DNA from: CADEDH01 sp050330635
GTDB taxonomy: Bacteria; Actinomycetota; Acidimicrobiia; Acidimicrobiales; SZUA-35
Length of the DNA stretch: 64,000 bases
Reading direction: 5' to 3'
Assembly (NCBI GenBank): GCA_050330635.1
Contig: JBHJNQ010000057.1
Span: 62,001-126,000 of the forward strand
Shown: positions 16,217 through 23,729 of the stretch, piece after piece
How positions within the stretch are numbered: the stretch's first letter is position 1
Layout: each line of letters opens with the position of its first letter
Notes under the pieces: model-generated
Database searches by the model: none
The model's input: the letters and a program-made list of their open reading frames with translations, nothing else
Told to the model about the DNA's origin: nothing
Program-made: the position numbers and the translations under genes

Positions 16217-18646
16217 ATGACGACACAGGGGAACGACGACGGGCTCCTCGCACCGTACCGGGTACTCGATCTGACGGACGAGCGGGGCCACTTCGCCGGA
16301 TTCCTCCTGGCTCAGATGGGAGCCGACGTGATCGCCGTCGAGCCTCCGGGCGGTCAACGGTCTCGCTACACCGGACCGTGGGCCGGTGGGCCACCCGATC
16401 CCGAGCGATCGCTCCAGCACTGGGCCTACAACCGGGGCAAGCGCTCCGTCGTCGTCGACGACGGAGCCCTCCTGGCGACCCTGGCCGCCGACGCCGACGT
16501 GCTGATCGAGTGCGGAGCCCTCGACCTCGACCTCGCCGCCCTGCGGGCGGCCAACCCGGCGCTGATCACCGTCTCGCTGACACCGTTCGGGGCGGATGGG
16601 CCCAAGGCCGACTGGCTCGGCACCGACCTCACGCTCAACGCCGCCAGCGGCGAGATGTCGCTCAACGGCTACATCGACCGACCGCCGGTGCGGATCTCGG
16701 CTCCCCAGGTATGGCTCAACGCCGGGGCCGAGGCGGCGTGCGCCGTTCTCATCGCCCTCACCGACCGCCGACGGAGCGGAGCCGGCCAGCACATCGACGT
16801 GTCGGCCCAGGAGGCGATGATGCTCACCGCCCAGGGCTGGATGTGCCCCAGCCTGTGCGACAACCCTCCGGCCCAACGCAGTGGCGGTGGTCTCGAGCTC
16901 CTCGGCCTCGTCCGGTTCCGCTTCGTCTACGAGTGCCTCGACGGTCACGTGACCCTCACCTTCCTCCCCGGCGTCCTCGTCGGCGGCTTCACCAACCGGG
17001 TCCTGCGATGGGCCAACGCCAAGGGCACCCTGTCCGACGAGTTGGCGGCCATCGACTGGGTCGACCTCCTCGGCTCCCGGGAGCTGACCGAGGTGGCCGA
17101 TATCGCCGAGCGGACCTCCGAGGGGGTGGCCGCCGCCTTCGCCACCGAGACCAAGGGCGATCTGTTCGCCATGGCCCAACGCGACCGTCTCCTGCTCGTC
17201 CCGGTGACGACCCCGGCCGACGTGCTCGACACCGAGCACTACGCCATCCGCCGCTTCTGGGACGAGATCGACCTCGGCGACGGACCAATCCGCTTCCCCG
17301 GCCCGTGGGCCCACCTCGACCGGGGTGAGCTGGCCCGCCTGGGGCCGCCACCGAAGGTCGGCCAACACACCGACGAGGTGCTGGCCGAAGTGGGCGTTCG
17401 ATCCCGTCCCACCCCGACGACGGCCTCCCCCGCAGCCCCGGACCGCCCCCTCGAGGGGATCACGGTCATCGACTTCACCTGGGTCTACGCCGGGCCGTTC
17501 GCCACCCGCATGCTCGGCTACTACGGCGCCGACGTCATCCGCCTCGAGTCGCAGACGAGACCCGACCAGGTCCGCACCTCGGGCCTGGCCAGGGTGATGG
17601 GCGACGACGGTCCCGAGGCCTCCCAGCAATGGCACTCGATCAACGCCGACAAGCGGAGCCTCCAGCTCAACCTCAAGGTGCCCGAGTCCCGCCAGGTGGT
17701 GCTCGACCTGGCCGCCGAGGCCGACGTCGTCATCAACGCCTTCTCGCCCGGGGTCCTGGAACGTATGGGTCTCGGCCACGAGGACCTCCACGCCGTCAAT
17801 CCCCGCCTCATCGCCGTGTCGACCACCCTGTTCGGCCACTCCGGCCCATTGTCGCCCATCCCCGGGTTCGGCAACATGGGGGCGGCGATGGGCGGCTACT
17901 ACGAGCTGACCGGGTGGCCCGATCGGCTCCCCGCCGGACCTTTCCTGGCCTACACCGACGCCACATCGCCGCGGCTGACGGCGGCGGTGATCATGGCCGC
18001 CCTCGACTGGCGGGAACGGAGCGGCCAGGGTCTGAGCATCGACTTCTCCCAGGCCGAGGGCGGGATCCACTTCCTGTCCGAGGCCGTCCTCGACCAGGAG
18101 ATCAACGGGTTCGCCCAGACCCGGGCCGGGAACGCCGATCGGTGGATGGCTCCCCACGGGGCGTATCCGTGTGGCGAGCCCGGTGCCGACCAGTGGATGA
18201 CGATCGCCTGCGAGGACGACGACCAGTGGCGCCGCCTGGCCGACCTCGTCGGTCGAGCCGACCTCGGCGGCCTGACCACAGCAGAGCGCCTGGGCCGTCG
18301 CCGGGAGCTCGACGAGGCCCTCGCCGCCTGGACGACCGGCCAGGAGCCGGTGGCGCTCCAGGAGCGGCTCCAGGCCGAGCGGATCCCCGCCCATCGGGTC
18401 CAGAACAGCCCCGAGGTCGTGACCGACCCCCAGCTCCTGCACCGCGACCACTTCCACGAGGTCCCCCACGAGCACTACGACGTGACCTGGGCCGAGCAAT
18501 ACGGCTTCCGCCTGTCGCGCAGCATCGGCACCCCCCGGCGAGCGGGTCCGACGTGGGGCGAGCACAACTTCGAGATCCTCTCCGAGCTGCTCGGCTACGA
18601 CGGCGACCGCATCGCCGAGCTCGTGATCGCCGGCGTGCTCGAGTAG
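16217..18646 (+). CDS. Tandem-domain family III CoA-transferase (CaiB/BaiF type)
   Basis: An 809-residue protein made of two family III CoA-transferase units. The N-half starts YRVLDLTDERGHFAGFLLAQ with MGADVIAVEPPGG; the C-half starts at about residue 415 with ITVIDFTWVYAGPFATRMLG. The catalytic aspartate of the family is present in the C-half (LAYTDATSPRLTAAV), but the equivalent place in the N-half reads SAPQVWLNAGAEAA with no acidic residue, so only one active site is expected. Such enzymes move CoA between carboxylic acids. GGGAAGGGG precedes the ATG. It is divergent from the M15 peptidase and 59 bp upstream of the MFS gene. Confidence 0.88.
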   Translation: MTTQGNDDGLLAPYRVLDLTDERGHFAGFLLAQMGADVIAVEPPGGQRSRYTGPWAGGPPDPERSLQHWAYNRGKRSVVVDDGALLATLAADADVLIECGALDLDLAALRAANPALITVSLTPFGADGPKADWLGTDLTLNAASGEMSLNGYIDRPPVRISAPQVWLNAGAEAACAVLIALTDRRRSGAGQHIDVSAQEAMMLTAQGWMCPSLCDNPPAQRSGGGLELLGLVRFRFVYECLDGHVTLTFLPGVLVGGFTNRVLRWANAKGTLSDELAAIDWVDLLGSRELTEVADIAERTSEGVAAAFATETKGDLFAMAQRDRLLLVPVTTPADVLDTEHYAIRRFWDEIDLGDGPIRFPGPWAHLDRGELARLGPPPKVGQHTDEVLAEVGVRSRPTPTTASPAAPDRPLEGITVIDFTWVYAGPFATRMLGYYGADVIRLESQTRPDQVRTSGLARVMGDDGPEASQQWHSINADKRSLQLNLKVPESRQVVLDLAAEADVVINAFSPGVLERMGLGHEDLHAVNPRLIAVSTTLFGHSGPLSPIPGFGNMGAAMGGYYELTGWPDRLPAGPFLAYTDATSPRLTAAVIMAALDWRERSGQGLSIDFSQAEGGIHFLSEAVLDQEINGFAQTRAGNADRWMAPHGAYPCGEPGADQWMTIACEDDDQWRRLADLVGRADLGGLTTAERLGRRRELDEALAAWTTGQEPVALQERLQAERIPAHRVQNSPEVVTDPQLLHRDHFHEVPHEHYDVTWAEQYGFRLSRSIGTPRRAGPTWGEHNFEILSELLGYDGDRIAELVIAGVLE

Positions 18647-18693
18647 CCGACCGGGACGAGGTGCCGGCTTTGGGAGCCGATCGGGGGCCGCCC

Positions 18694-18699
18694 TACGCT
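18694..18699 (+). promoter_or_regulatory. -10 box, leaderless type (TACGCT)
   Basis: TACGCT is followed by 6 nt and the MFS-transporter ATG at 18706. Confidence 0.5.
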
Positions 18700-18705
18700 T
18701 GCCCG

Positions 18706-20142
18706 ATGACCCCGGCCCGCCAGAACCCGTCAGACCTCATGCCCGGGCCGGGCGGGAACGGGTCTCCCCGGCCGGCGACCGAACCCCCGGTCTCCACCGT
18801 CGGCGTCGACGGCGTCGACGGCGACCCGCCCGGTCCCCCGTCGACGCACCGGGCGGGGTTCTGGGGCTGGCGGGTGGCGCTGGCCGGCGCCGGCACCCAG
18901 ATGCTGGTGGCCGGGCTGGTCCAGCACGCCTACACCAACTACTCCGTCCTCCTGCGGGAGGAGTTCGGCTGGAGCGCAACGCTGGTGGCCTTCGGCTTCG
19001 CCATGAACCGGCTCGAGTCGGGCCTGTTGGGTCCGGTCCAGGGGTGGATGATCGACCGCTTCGGCCCCCGCACGGTCATGAGGATCGGTGCCGTCATCCT
19101 CGCCATCGGGCTCATGGGGTTCAGCACCCTCCAGAACGCAGTGCAGTTCTTCCTCTTCTACTTCGTGGTGGCGGTCGGGGCCAGCCTGGCCGGCTTCATC
19201 ACCGTGGTCACCGTCGTCGTCAACTGGTTCGAGCGGCGCCGCTCGACCGCGCTCGCCGTGGCCCAGGCCGGCTTCCCCATCGGCGGCGTCCTGACCCCGG
19301 CGGTGGTGTTCTGCCTCACCGAGTTCGGCTGGCGGCGGACGGCGTTCGGGTCGGCCTGGGTCGTCCTCGTGGCCGTCCTGGCCCTGTCGCAGGTCATGCA
19401 CACCCGGCCGTCGGATCTGGGCCAGGAGGTCGACGGTGGCCGCCCCGAGACGGGCGATGGCGGCACCCTCGGCGCCGGCGGCCACGCCGGGGCGGTGGCG
19501 GAGCGGCAACGCGATTTCACGGTGGGCGAGGCGGTCAGGACCCGGGCGTTCTGGATGCTCAACCTCGGCCACGCCACCGCACTGCTCGTGGTCGGCTCGA
19601 CCATGGCCCACCTGGCGATCTACCTGACCGAGGACCAGGGCTTCTCCCTGACCGGGGCGGGCCTGCTCGGCACGTCGCTCATGCTGACCCAGCTGGTGGG
19701 CCAGGTTGCGGGCGGCTACTTCGGCGACCGGATGTCGAAGCAGCGGCTCGTGGTCGGAGCCATGGGGGGCCACGTGATCGGCATGGTGCTGTTCACCTTC
19801 GCCGTCGCCCCGTGGATGGTGTGGGCCTTCGTCCCGTTCCACGGCCTGGCGTGGGGCGTGCGGGGACCGCTCCTGCAGGCCATCCGGGCCGACTACTTCG
19901 GTGCCTCGTCCTTCGGCAGGATCATGGGTTGGTCGTCGCTGATCATGATGCTGGGCACGATGAGCGGCCCGATCATCGTGGGTATGGTTCGCGACGCCAC
20001 CGGCAGCTACACGATCGGGTTCACGATCATCACCGTGGGGGCCAGTCTGGCCACGGTGTTCTTCCTGCTGGCGGGACGGCCCTCCCTCCCCGCTGCCGAT
20101 GGGGCGATGGCCGCCGGGGACGGGGACGGGGTCAGCCGGTAG
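18706..20142 (+). CDS. MFS transporter, OFA/monocarboxylate-like
   Basis: A 478-residue transporter with about 12 membrane segments between residues 50 and 460 and a disordered, Pro/Gly-rich cytosolic N-terminus of about 45 residues. The loop between helices 2 and 3 reads GWMIDRFGPRTVMRIG, the MFS signature; a second copy, GYFGDRMSKQRLVVG, follows the central loop. The pattern is closest to oxalate/formate-antiporter-like permeases for small carboxylates. Its position behind a CoA-transferase suggests uptake of an organic acid that is then CoA-activated; this is inference from context. Confidence 0.85.
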   Translation: MTPARQNPSDLMPGPGGNGSPRPATEPPVSTVGVDGVDGDPPGPPSTHRAGFWGWRVALAGAGTQMLVAGLVQHAYTNYSVLLREEFGWSATLVAFGFAMNRLESGLLGPVQGWMIDRFGPRTVMRIGAVILAIGLMGFSTLQNAVQFFLFYFVVAVGASLAGFITVVTVVVNWFERRRSTALAVAQAGFPIGGVLTPAVVFCLTEFGWRRTAFGSAWVVLVAVLALSQVMHTRPSDLGQEVDGGRPETGDGGTLGAGGHAGAVAERQRDFTVGEAVRTRAFWMLNLGHATALLVVGSTMAHLAIYLTEDQGFSLTGAGLLGTSLMLTQLVGQVAGGYFGDRMSKQRLVVGAMGGHVIGMVLFTFAVAPWMVWAFVPFHGLAWGVRGPLLQAIRADYFGASSFGRIMGWSSLIMMLGTMSGPIIVGMVRDATGSYTIGFTIITVGASLATVFFLLAGRPSLPAADGAMAAGDGDGVSR

Positions 20143-20162
20143 GCGCCACCTCGGGCTCGGGG

Positions 20163-20182
20163 GCGACGGACCGCTCCGTCGC
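20163..20182. terminator. Hairpin between convergent genes
   Basis: A perfect 8-bp stem (GCGACGGA/TCCGTCGC) with a 4-nt loop lies 20 bp after the MFS stop. No T-run follows. It could act as a bidirectional terminator between the MFS gene and the regulator. Confidence 0.45.
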
Positions 20183-20206
20183 GCACGCCGTCGTTTCGCC
20201 CAGCGA

Positions 20207-20228
20207 TCGTCTCGGTCATCGGAGACGA
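20207..20228. terminator. Second hairpin between convergent genes
   Basis: A perfect 7-bp stem (TCGTCTC/GAGACGA) with an 8-nt loop, 21 bp before the stop of the response regulator gene on the opposite strand. Confidence 0.4.
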
Positions 20229-20249
20229 CAGTACGGGCATCGGGCCGTG

Positions 20250-20936
20250 CTAGTCGAAGCGGCGGCGCTCCCTCTCTTCGAGCCGGGCGGAGAAGGCCGC
20301 GGCCTCGGTCCGGCGGCTCATGCCGAGTTTGGCCAGCATGTTCGACACGTAGTTCTTCACCGTCTTCTCCGCCAGGTGCAGCTCGTCGCCGATCTGACGG
20401 TTGGAGTAGCCATCACCGATAAGATCGAAGATCTTTCGCTCCTGGGGGGTCAGGTTCGCCACCAGGCCCGAATCGGAGCTCTTGACCCGCTGCATGGCCA
20501 GCCGGACCGTCGCGGCGTCGAGGAGCTGGGCCCCCGCCGCCACCTTGCGGATCGACTCGATCAGCTCGTTGCTGCGGATCTGCTTGAGCACGTAGCCGGC
20601 GGCCCCGGCCACGGCGGCGTCGAGGACGGCCTGGTCGTCGGCGAACGAGGTGAGGATGAGGCAGACGATGTCCGGGTGGCTGGAACGGATGTCGCGGCAC
20701 ACCTCGATGCCGTTGCCGTCCTCCAGGCGGACGTCGAGCACCGCGACCTGGGGTTCGCACCGCTCGATCTCGGCCAGGGCGTCGCTGGCCGAGGCGGCCT
20801 CGCCGACGACCTGGAGATCGGGTTCGGCGTTGAGCATGTCGGCCACACCGCGGCGGACGACCTCGTGATCGTCGAGGAGGAACACCCTCACCGGCTCGAT
20901 CGTGGCCCCGGTCGTGGCCTCGTCTCCGCTCACCAC
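20250..20936 (-). CDS. DosR/DevR-like NarL-family response regulator
   Basis: A 228-residue regulator. The receiver domain (about 16-135) has the acidic pair LLDDHEVVRRG, the phospho-acceptor VAVLDVRLEDGNGIE (Asp about 68) and GYVLKQI (Lys). The LuxR-type helix-turn-helix is at about 160-222 (LTPQERKIFDLIGDG, then AEKTVKNYVSNMLAKLGM). The receiver start and recognition helix closely resemble mycobacterial DosR, which controls hypoxia/NO dormancy genes. The GTG at 20936 has GGGGAG upstream. Three DosR-box-like palindromes lie in the next intergenic region, and a histidine kinase gene is 2.8 kb away. Confidence 0.87.
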   Translation of the reverse strand: MVSGDEATTGATIEPVRVFLLDDHEVVRRGVADMLNAEPDLQVVGEAASASDALAEIERCEPQVAVLDVRLEDGNGIEVCRDIRSSHPDIVCLILTSFADDQAVLDAAVAGAAGYVLKQIRSNELIESIRKVAAGAQLLDAATVRLAMQRVKSSDSGLVANLTPQERKIFDLIGDGYSNRQIGDELHLAEKTVKNYVSNMLAKLGMSRRTEAAAFSARLEERERRRFD

Positions 20937-21104
20937 TGCGCTCCCCGCCCGGTCGTGGTTGCCATCGCTGCCGTCCTCCTCCTTGAGAGCCTGCGCCGCG
21001 CCGGCGGTGATCGCAACCGCTCTCCCCCGGCGGCAGCCCCCTCGCCGGTCGCTGATGAGGTCCGGCGCAGGTCAAAGCCTGGTCCCACGACCGGCCCGCC
21101 GACA

Positions 21105-21118
21105 GTGACCAAGGTCCC
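21105..21118. promoter_or_regulatory. DosR-box-like palindrome 1
   Basis: GTGACC-AA-GGTCCC, resembling the DosR consensus core GGGACT-WW-AGTCCC. It is the first of three boxes with an exact 30-bp period. Confidence 0.5.
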
Positions 21119-21134
21119 AACGTGTGGGACGCCG

Positions 21135-21148
21135 GGGACCAAGGTCCC
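21135..21148. promoter_or_regulatory. DosR-box-like palindrome 2
   Basis: GGGACC-AA-GGTCCC, with perfectly complementary arms. It differs from the DosR core only by T-to-C/A-to-G changes at one symmetric position pair. Confidence 0.55.
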
Positions 21149-21164
21149 AACGGGTGGGACGCCG

Positions 21165-21178
21165 GGGACCAAGGGCCC
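21165..21178. promoter_or_regulatory. DosR-box-like palindrome 3
   Basis: GGGACC-AA-GGGCCC, 30 bp after box 2 and 74 bp before the start of the FMN-binding protein gene at 21252. Confidence 0.45.
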
Positions 21179-21251
21179 TTGCCGACGCACGCCCGGAGGG
21201 ACACGGTGGTCGGTGAGGATTCCGCCCGCCCCCGACGACAAGGTGATCGCC

Positions 21252-21668
21252 ATGGCCCCTGACCGCACCGATCGACTCGAGGAGCTGAACGAGGACCAGT
21301 GCTGGCCGTTGCTGGCCCGCAAGCAGGTGGGCCGGCTCGCCATCGCCCTCAACAACGAGCCGGACATCTTCCCAGTGAACTACCGGCTCGACGGTGAGAC
21401 GATCGTGGTGAAGACGGCGCCAGGGTTGAAGCTGGCGGCGGCCATCCTCGGCAACGGCGTGGCCTTCGAGGTGGATGCCCTCGACGAGACGACGCGGACC
21501 GGTTGGAGCATCGTGGTGAGGGGCCAGGCCACGGAGATCGAGTCACTCGACGAGATCCTCGATGCCGACCGGCTGCTGCTGGAACCGTGGGCCCGGGGCC
21601 ACAAGAACCGCTATATCAGGATCGTTCCCTCCGCCGTGACCGGCCGCAGTCTGCCGGCGGCCCGCTGA
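21252..21668 (+). CDS. Pyridoxamine 5'-phosphate oxidase-like FMN-binding split-barrel protein
   Basis: A 138-residue protein of the PNPOx-like split-barrel group common in actinobacteria. It opens CWPLLARKQVGRLAIAL, then DIFPVNYRLDGETIVV and FEVDALDETTRTGWSIVVRG, the conserved core. Members bind FMN, F420 or heme and are frequent in DosR-type dormancy regulons. The same core recurs at the C-terminus of the protein at 21744. A GTG at 21243 in frame is an alternative start. The three upstream palindromes suggest control by the adjacent response regulator. Confidence 0.83.
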   Translation: MAPDRTDRLEELNEDQCWPLLARKQVGRLAIALNNEPDIFPVNYRLDGETIVVKTAPGLKLAAAILGNGVAFEVDALDETTRTGWSIVVRGQATEIESLDEILDADRLLLEPWARGHKNRYIRIVPSAVTGRSLPAAR

Positions 21669-21743
21669 ACCGGGGTGGGCCGAGGTGCCCGGACCGAACA
21701 GGCCGAGCCCGGGCGGCCCGTACGTCGTCCCGGTCGGGAGCGC

Positions 21744-23015
21744 TCAGACGGGCCGGGATCGCGCCGCGGACTCGCCCGAGCCGACGGCGGAACGGACTCC
21801 GCCTCCGGATCGGTCCGGCCCGGCCGGGACCAGACGGCCGGAGATCGTCTGGGTCCGCAGGTGGAGCCAGCGCCAGTGGTGGGCATCGACCCACGGGTTC
21901 GGGTCGTTGTGCCACGCCACCCGCAACATCTCGGGATCGGTGATGACGGTGAGGGGACCGTGGACGACCACGCTCCAACCGGAGTGCGACATCTCGTCGA
22001 GGGCGTCGATCTCGAGGCACACGATCTCGCCTCGCTCCGCCGCCGCCACCTTCGCCCCCGACAGGCTGCGGAGGAAGATGTCGTGGCCTTGGATCGAGTA
22101 GTTGACCGGCACGACCACCGGTCGGTCGTGGTCGATGAACGCCAGGCGGGCGACGACGTGGCGCGCCAGGTGGGTGCGACACTCCTGTTCGGTCAGGGCC
22201 TTGACCCCGGAGCGGGCGGTCAGGTCGATGGTCACCGGCTCGCTGCGGGCCTCATACCCCGTGACCTCGGCCGGCTTGGCCTGGCGGTGGCTCCCGTCGG
22301 GAGCGGCCAGGAGCGATAGGCCCCGGCTCGCCGCCTCGGCCAACAGGGCATCGTCGAGCTGGGAGGCAGGCACGACGAGGGCCGTCGAGGCCCGCTCCAT
22401 CGCGACCGACACGGCCGAGACCAGGGGCGGGGCTCCGGCCACGTCGACCACCTCGGTTCCGACGCCGACTTCGGCCAGACGGGCCTGGACCATGGCCACC
22501 GCCTGGGCGTCGGCCGGCCCCGATCCGTCGGTCACGATGACGACGTCCTCGTCGAGAGCCTGAGCCCAGGTGGCCACGACAGAGAGCGCGTCGATATCCG
22601 ACTCCGTGCCGGCGACGGCCACCGTCAGCGGTCCGGTGGCCATCCGATGCCCGTGGCCGGGTCCCATGAGGAACGTCGGCTGGGAGCTGCGGCGGGCCAG
22701 CTCGCCGGCCCTCCCCGTGCCGCCCGCCACGACGCACACCGAGGGTCGGTGGCACGCCGCGTGGCCGGCGATGGCGGCAACGAGATCGTCGCCGTCGAGG
22801 AGGTGGACCGGTTCGATCGCCACCCCCAACCCGACGGCAAGCGTGTCGTAGTGATCGACGGCGGCGGCATCGGCGGTCAGTAGCTGGACGGGGGCGTTGA
22901 ACCACCGGCCGAGGACGGTCGCCGGCAGGAGCAGGCGTTCCTCGTCGTGAGCATCAGGAAGCACCCGTTCGTCCAGGGGGAGCAACACCCGGCGGATCCA
23001 GGGATTCGATGTCAC
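21744..23015 (-). CDS. Universal-stress-like domain(s) fused to a PNPOx-like split barrel
   Basis: A 423-residue fusion. Residues about 8-250 have the look of universal stress protein repeats (RRVLLPLDERVLP start, VCVVAGGTGRAGEL, a second strand GPLTVAVAG, then TALVVPASQ). Residues about 270-400 are a PNPOx-like split barrel: HLARHVVARLAFIDHD, VVVPVNYSIQGHDIF, LEIDALDEMSHSGWSVVVHG. Both domain types are typical DosR-regulon members but are normally separate proteins. The GTG at 23015 has GAAGGAG 7 nt upstream, inside the preceding gene, giving a 62-bp gene overlap. Confidence 0.75.
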   Translation of the reverse strand: MTSNPWIRRVLLPLDERVLPDAHDEERLLLPATVLGRWFNAPVQLLTADAAAVDHYDTLAVGLGVAIEPVHLLDGDDLVAAIAGHAACHRPSVCVVAGGTGRAGELARRSSQPTFLMGPGHGHRMATGPLTVAVAGTESDIDALSVVATWAQALDEDVVIVTDGSGPADAQAVAMVQARLAEVGVGTEVVDVAGAPPLVSAVSVAMERASTALVVPASQLDDALLAEAASRGLSLLAAPDGSHRQAKPAEVTGYEARSEPVTIDLTARSGVKALTEQECRTHLARHVVARLAFIDHDRPVVVPVNYSIQGHDIFLRSLSGAKVAAAERGEIVCLEIDALDEMSHSGWSVVVHGPLTVITDPEMLRVAWHNDPNPWVDAHHWRWLHLRTQTISGRLVPAGPDRSGGGVRSAVGSGESAARSRPV

Positions 23016-23574
23016 GGTTCGGCTCCTTCGCCGTCGTTCGGGCCCCGGATAACTCCGGAGACGGCGTCACCAGGAGTTCTGCCAACGAAGCCAGGACATG
23101 ACGCACCAGCGCCACGGCCAGGCGATGATCGAGACTGGCCCGATCGGTGTAGGGCTGGGAGCCCGGTGGCAGAAACGATAGTCCGAGAACGTGGAGGTGG
23201 GTACGGTCGGGACCGAAAGCGGCCACCTCGAGGTCGGCCTGGAGGGCTGGGAGCCACTGGTCGGCGTCGGCGTGCCAGGTGATGGGGATGATCAACGCCC
23301 CCCGCCGGGCCCGATGGGCACCGAAGCGCACCTCCACCGACGACGCCGGCGGTACCGGTGCCTCCTCCGGGGTCAGCGCCCGGCCCGCCTCGGCCAGCTC
23401 GCTCCTCCATGCCTCGGTCACCAGCTGCCCGATGATCTCCGGTCCCACGAAATGGGTGAAGGCACCGACGACGGCGTCGTACGGCAGGTCGACGCGTACG
23501 AAGTCGTGGATGAACAGGCTCGTACCGGGCTCGAGAGCGGTCAGGCGGGCGAATCGGAAAAGCCCGTTGTTCAT
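22954..23574 (-). CDS. Hypothetical protein of the dormancy-like cluster
   Basis: A 206-residue soluble protein that I do not recognise. It has a basic start (MNNGLFRFARL), a SLFIHDFVRVDLPYDAVVGA strand-helix region, and a C-terminal ALIIPITWHADADQWLP segment with a THLHVLGLSFLPPG strand; overall it could be an SRPBCC- or lipocalin-like fold, but that is a guess. Its 3' end overlaps the next gene by 62 bp in a different frame. It is divergent from the histidine kinase, with the shared 155-bp region holding a GGGCCA/TGGCCC inverted repeat. Confidence 0.7.
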   Translation of the reverse strand: MNNGLFRFARLTALEPGTSLFIHDFVRVDLPYDAVVGAFTHFVGPEIIGQLVTEAWRSELAEAGRALTPEEAPVPPASSVEVRFGAHRARRGALIIPITWHADADQWLPALQADLEVAAFGPDRTHLHVLGLSFLPPGSQPYTDRASLDHRLAVALVRHVLASLAELLVTPSPELSGARTTAKEPNRDIESLDPPGVAPPGRTGAS

Positions 23575-23648
23575 GTAGCGACGATGCGCCCCCGGTCGAG
23601 GTGGAGCTAGGGCCGTTGGTCACGGACCGGTGCGTCGCCACGACCGAT

Positions 23649-23664
23649 GGGCCATACTTGGCCC
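23649..23664. promoter_or_regulatory. Inverted repeat in divergent promoter
   Basis: GGGCCA-TACT-TGGCCC is a perfect 6-4-6 palindrome midway between the divergent starts at 23574 and 23730. It is a plausible regulator site for the two-component genes. Confidence 0.4.
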
Positions 23665-23729
23665 GTCCGGGATCACCCCACGCGAGCCGACGACGAACCA
23701 CCCGGGGTGCGAGCACTCATGAGCAACCC

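Larger units (their letters stand above)
21107..21178 (+). repeat. 30-bp direct repeat, about 2.4 copies
   Basis: Units of GACCAAGGTCCCAACG and flanking GTGGGACGCCGG recur at an exact 30-bp period. Each unit contains a DosR-box-like palindrome and an extra GTGGGAC half-site. There are too few copies, no spacer diversity and no cas genes, so this is not a CRISPR array. Confidence 0.7.

Noticed and set aside
16166..18565. A 799-codon open frame on the minus strand opposite the CoA-transferase gene
   Set aside because: Composition is Gly/Val/Asp-rich mirror sequence of the true gene with no domain likeness; long antisense frames are expected at this GC content. The same applies to 26595-28280, 37294-39228, 41994-43382, 44049-45641, 52233-53771 and 54514-55836.
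18706..20142. Upstream extension of the MFS gene frame to 17629
   Set aside because: The extension is the shifted-frame shadow of the CoA-transferase; a -10 box sits 6 nt before the ATG at 18706.
21107..21178. CRISPR array
   Set aside because: Only about 2.4 tandem units without spacers and no cas genes; explained by regulator boxes.
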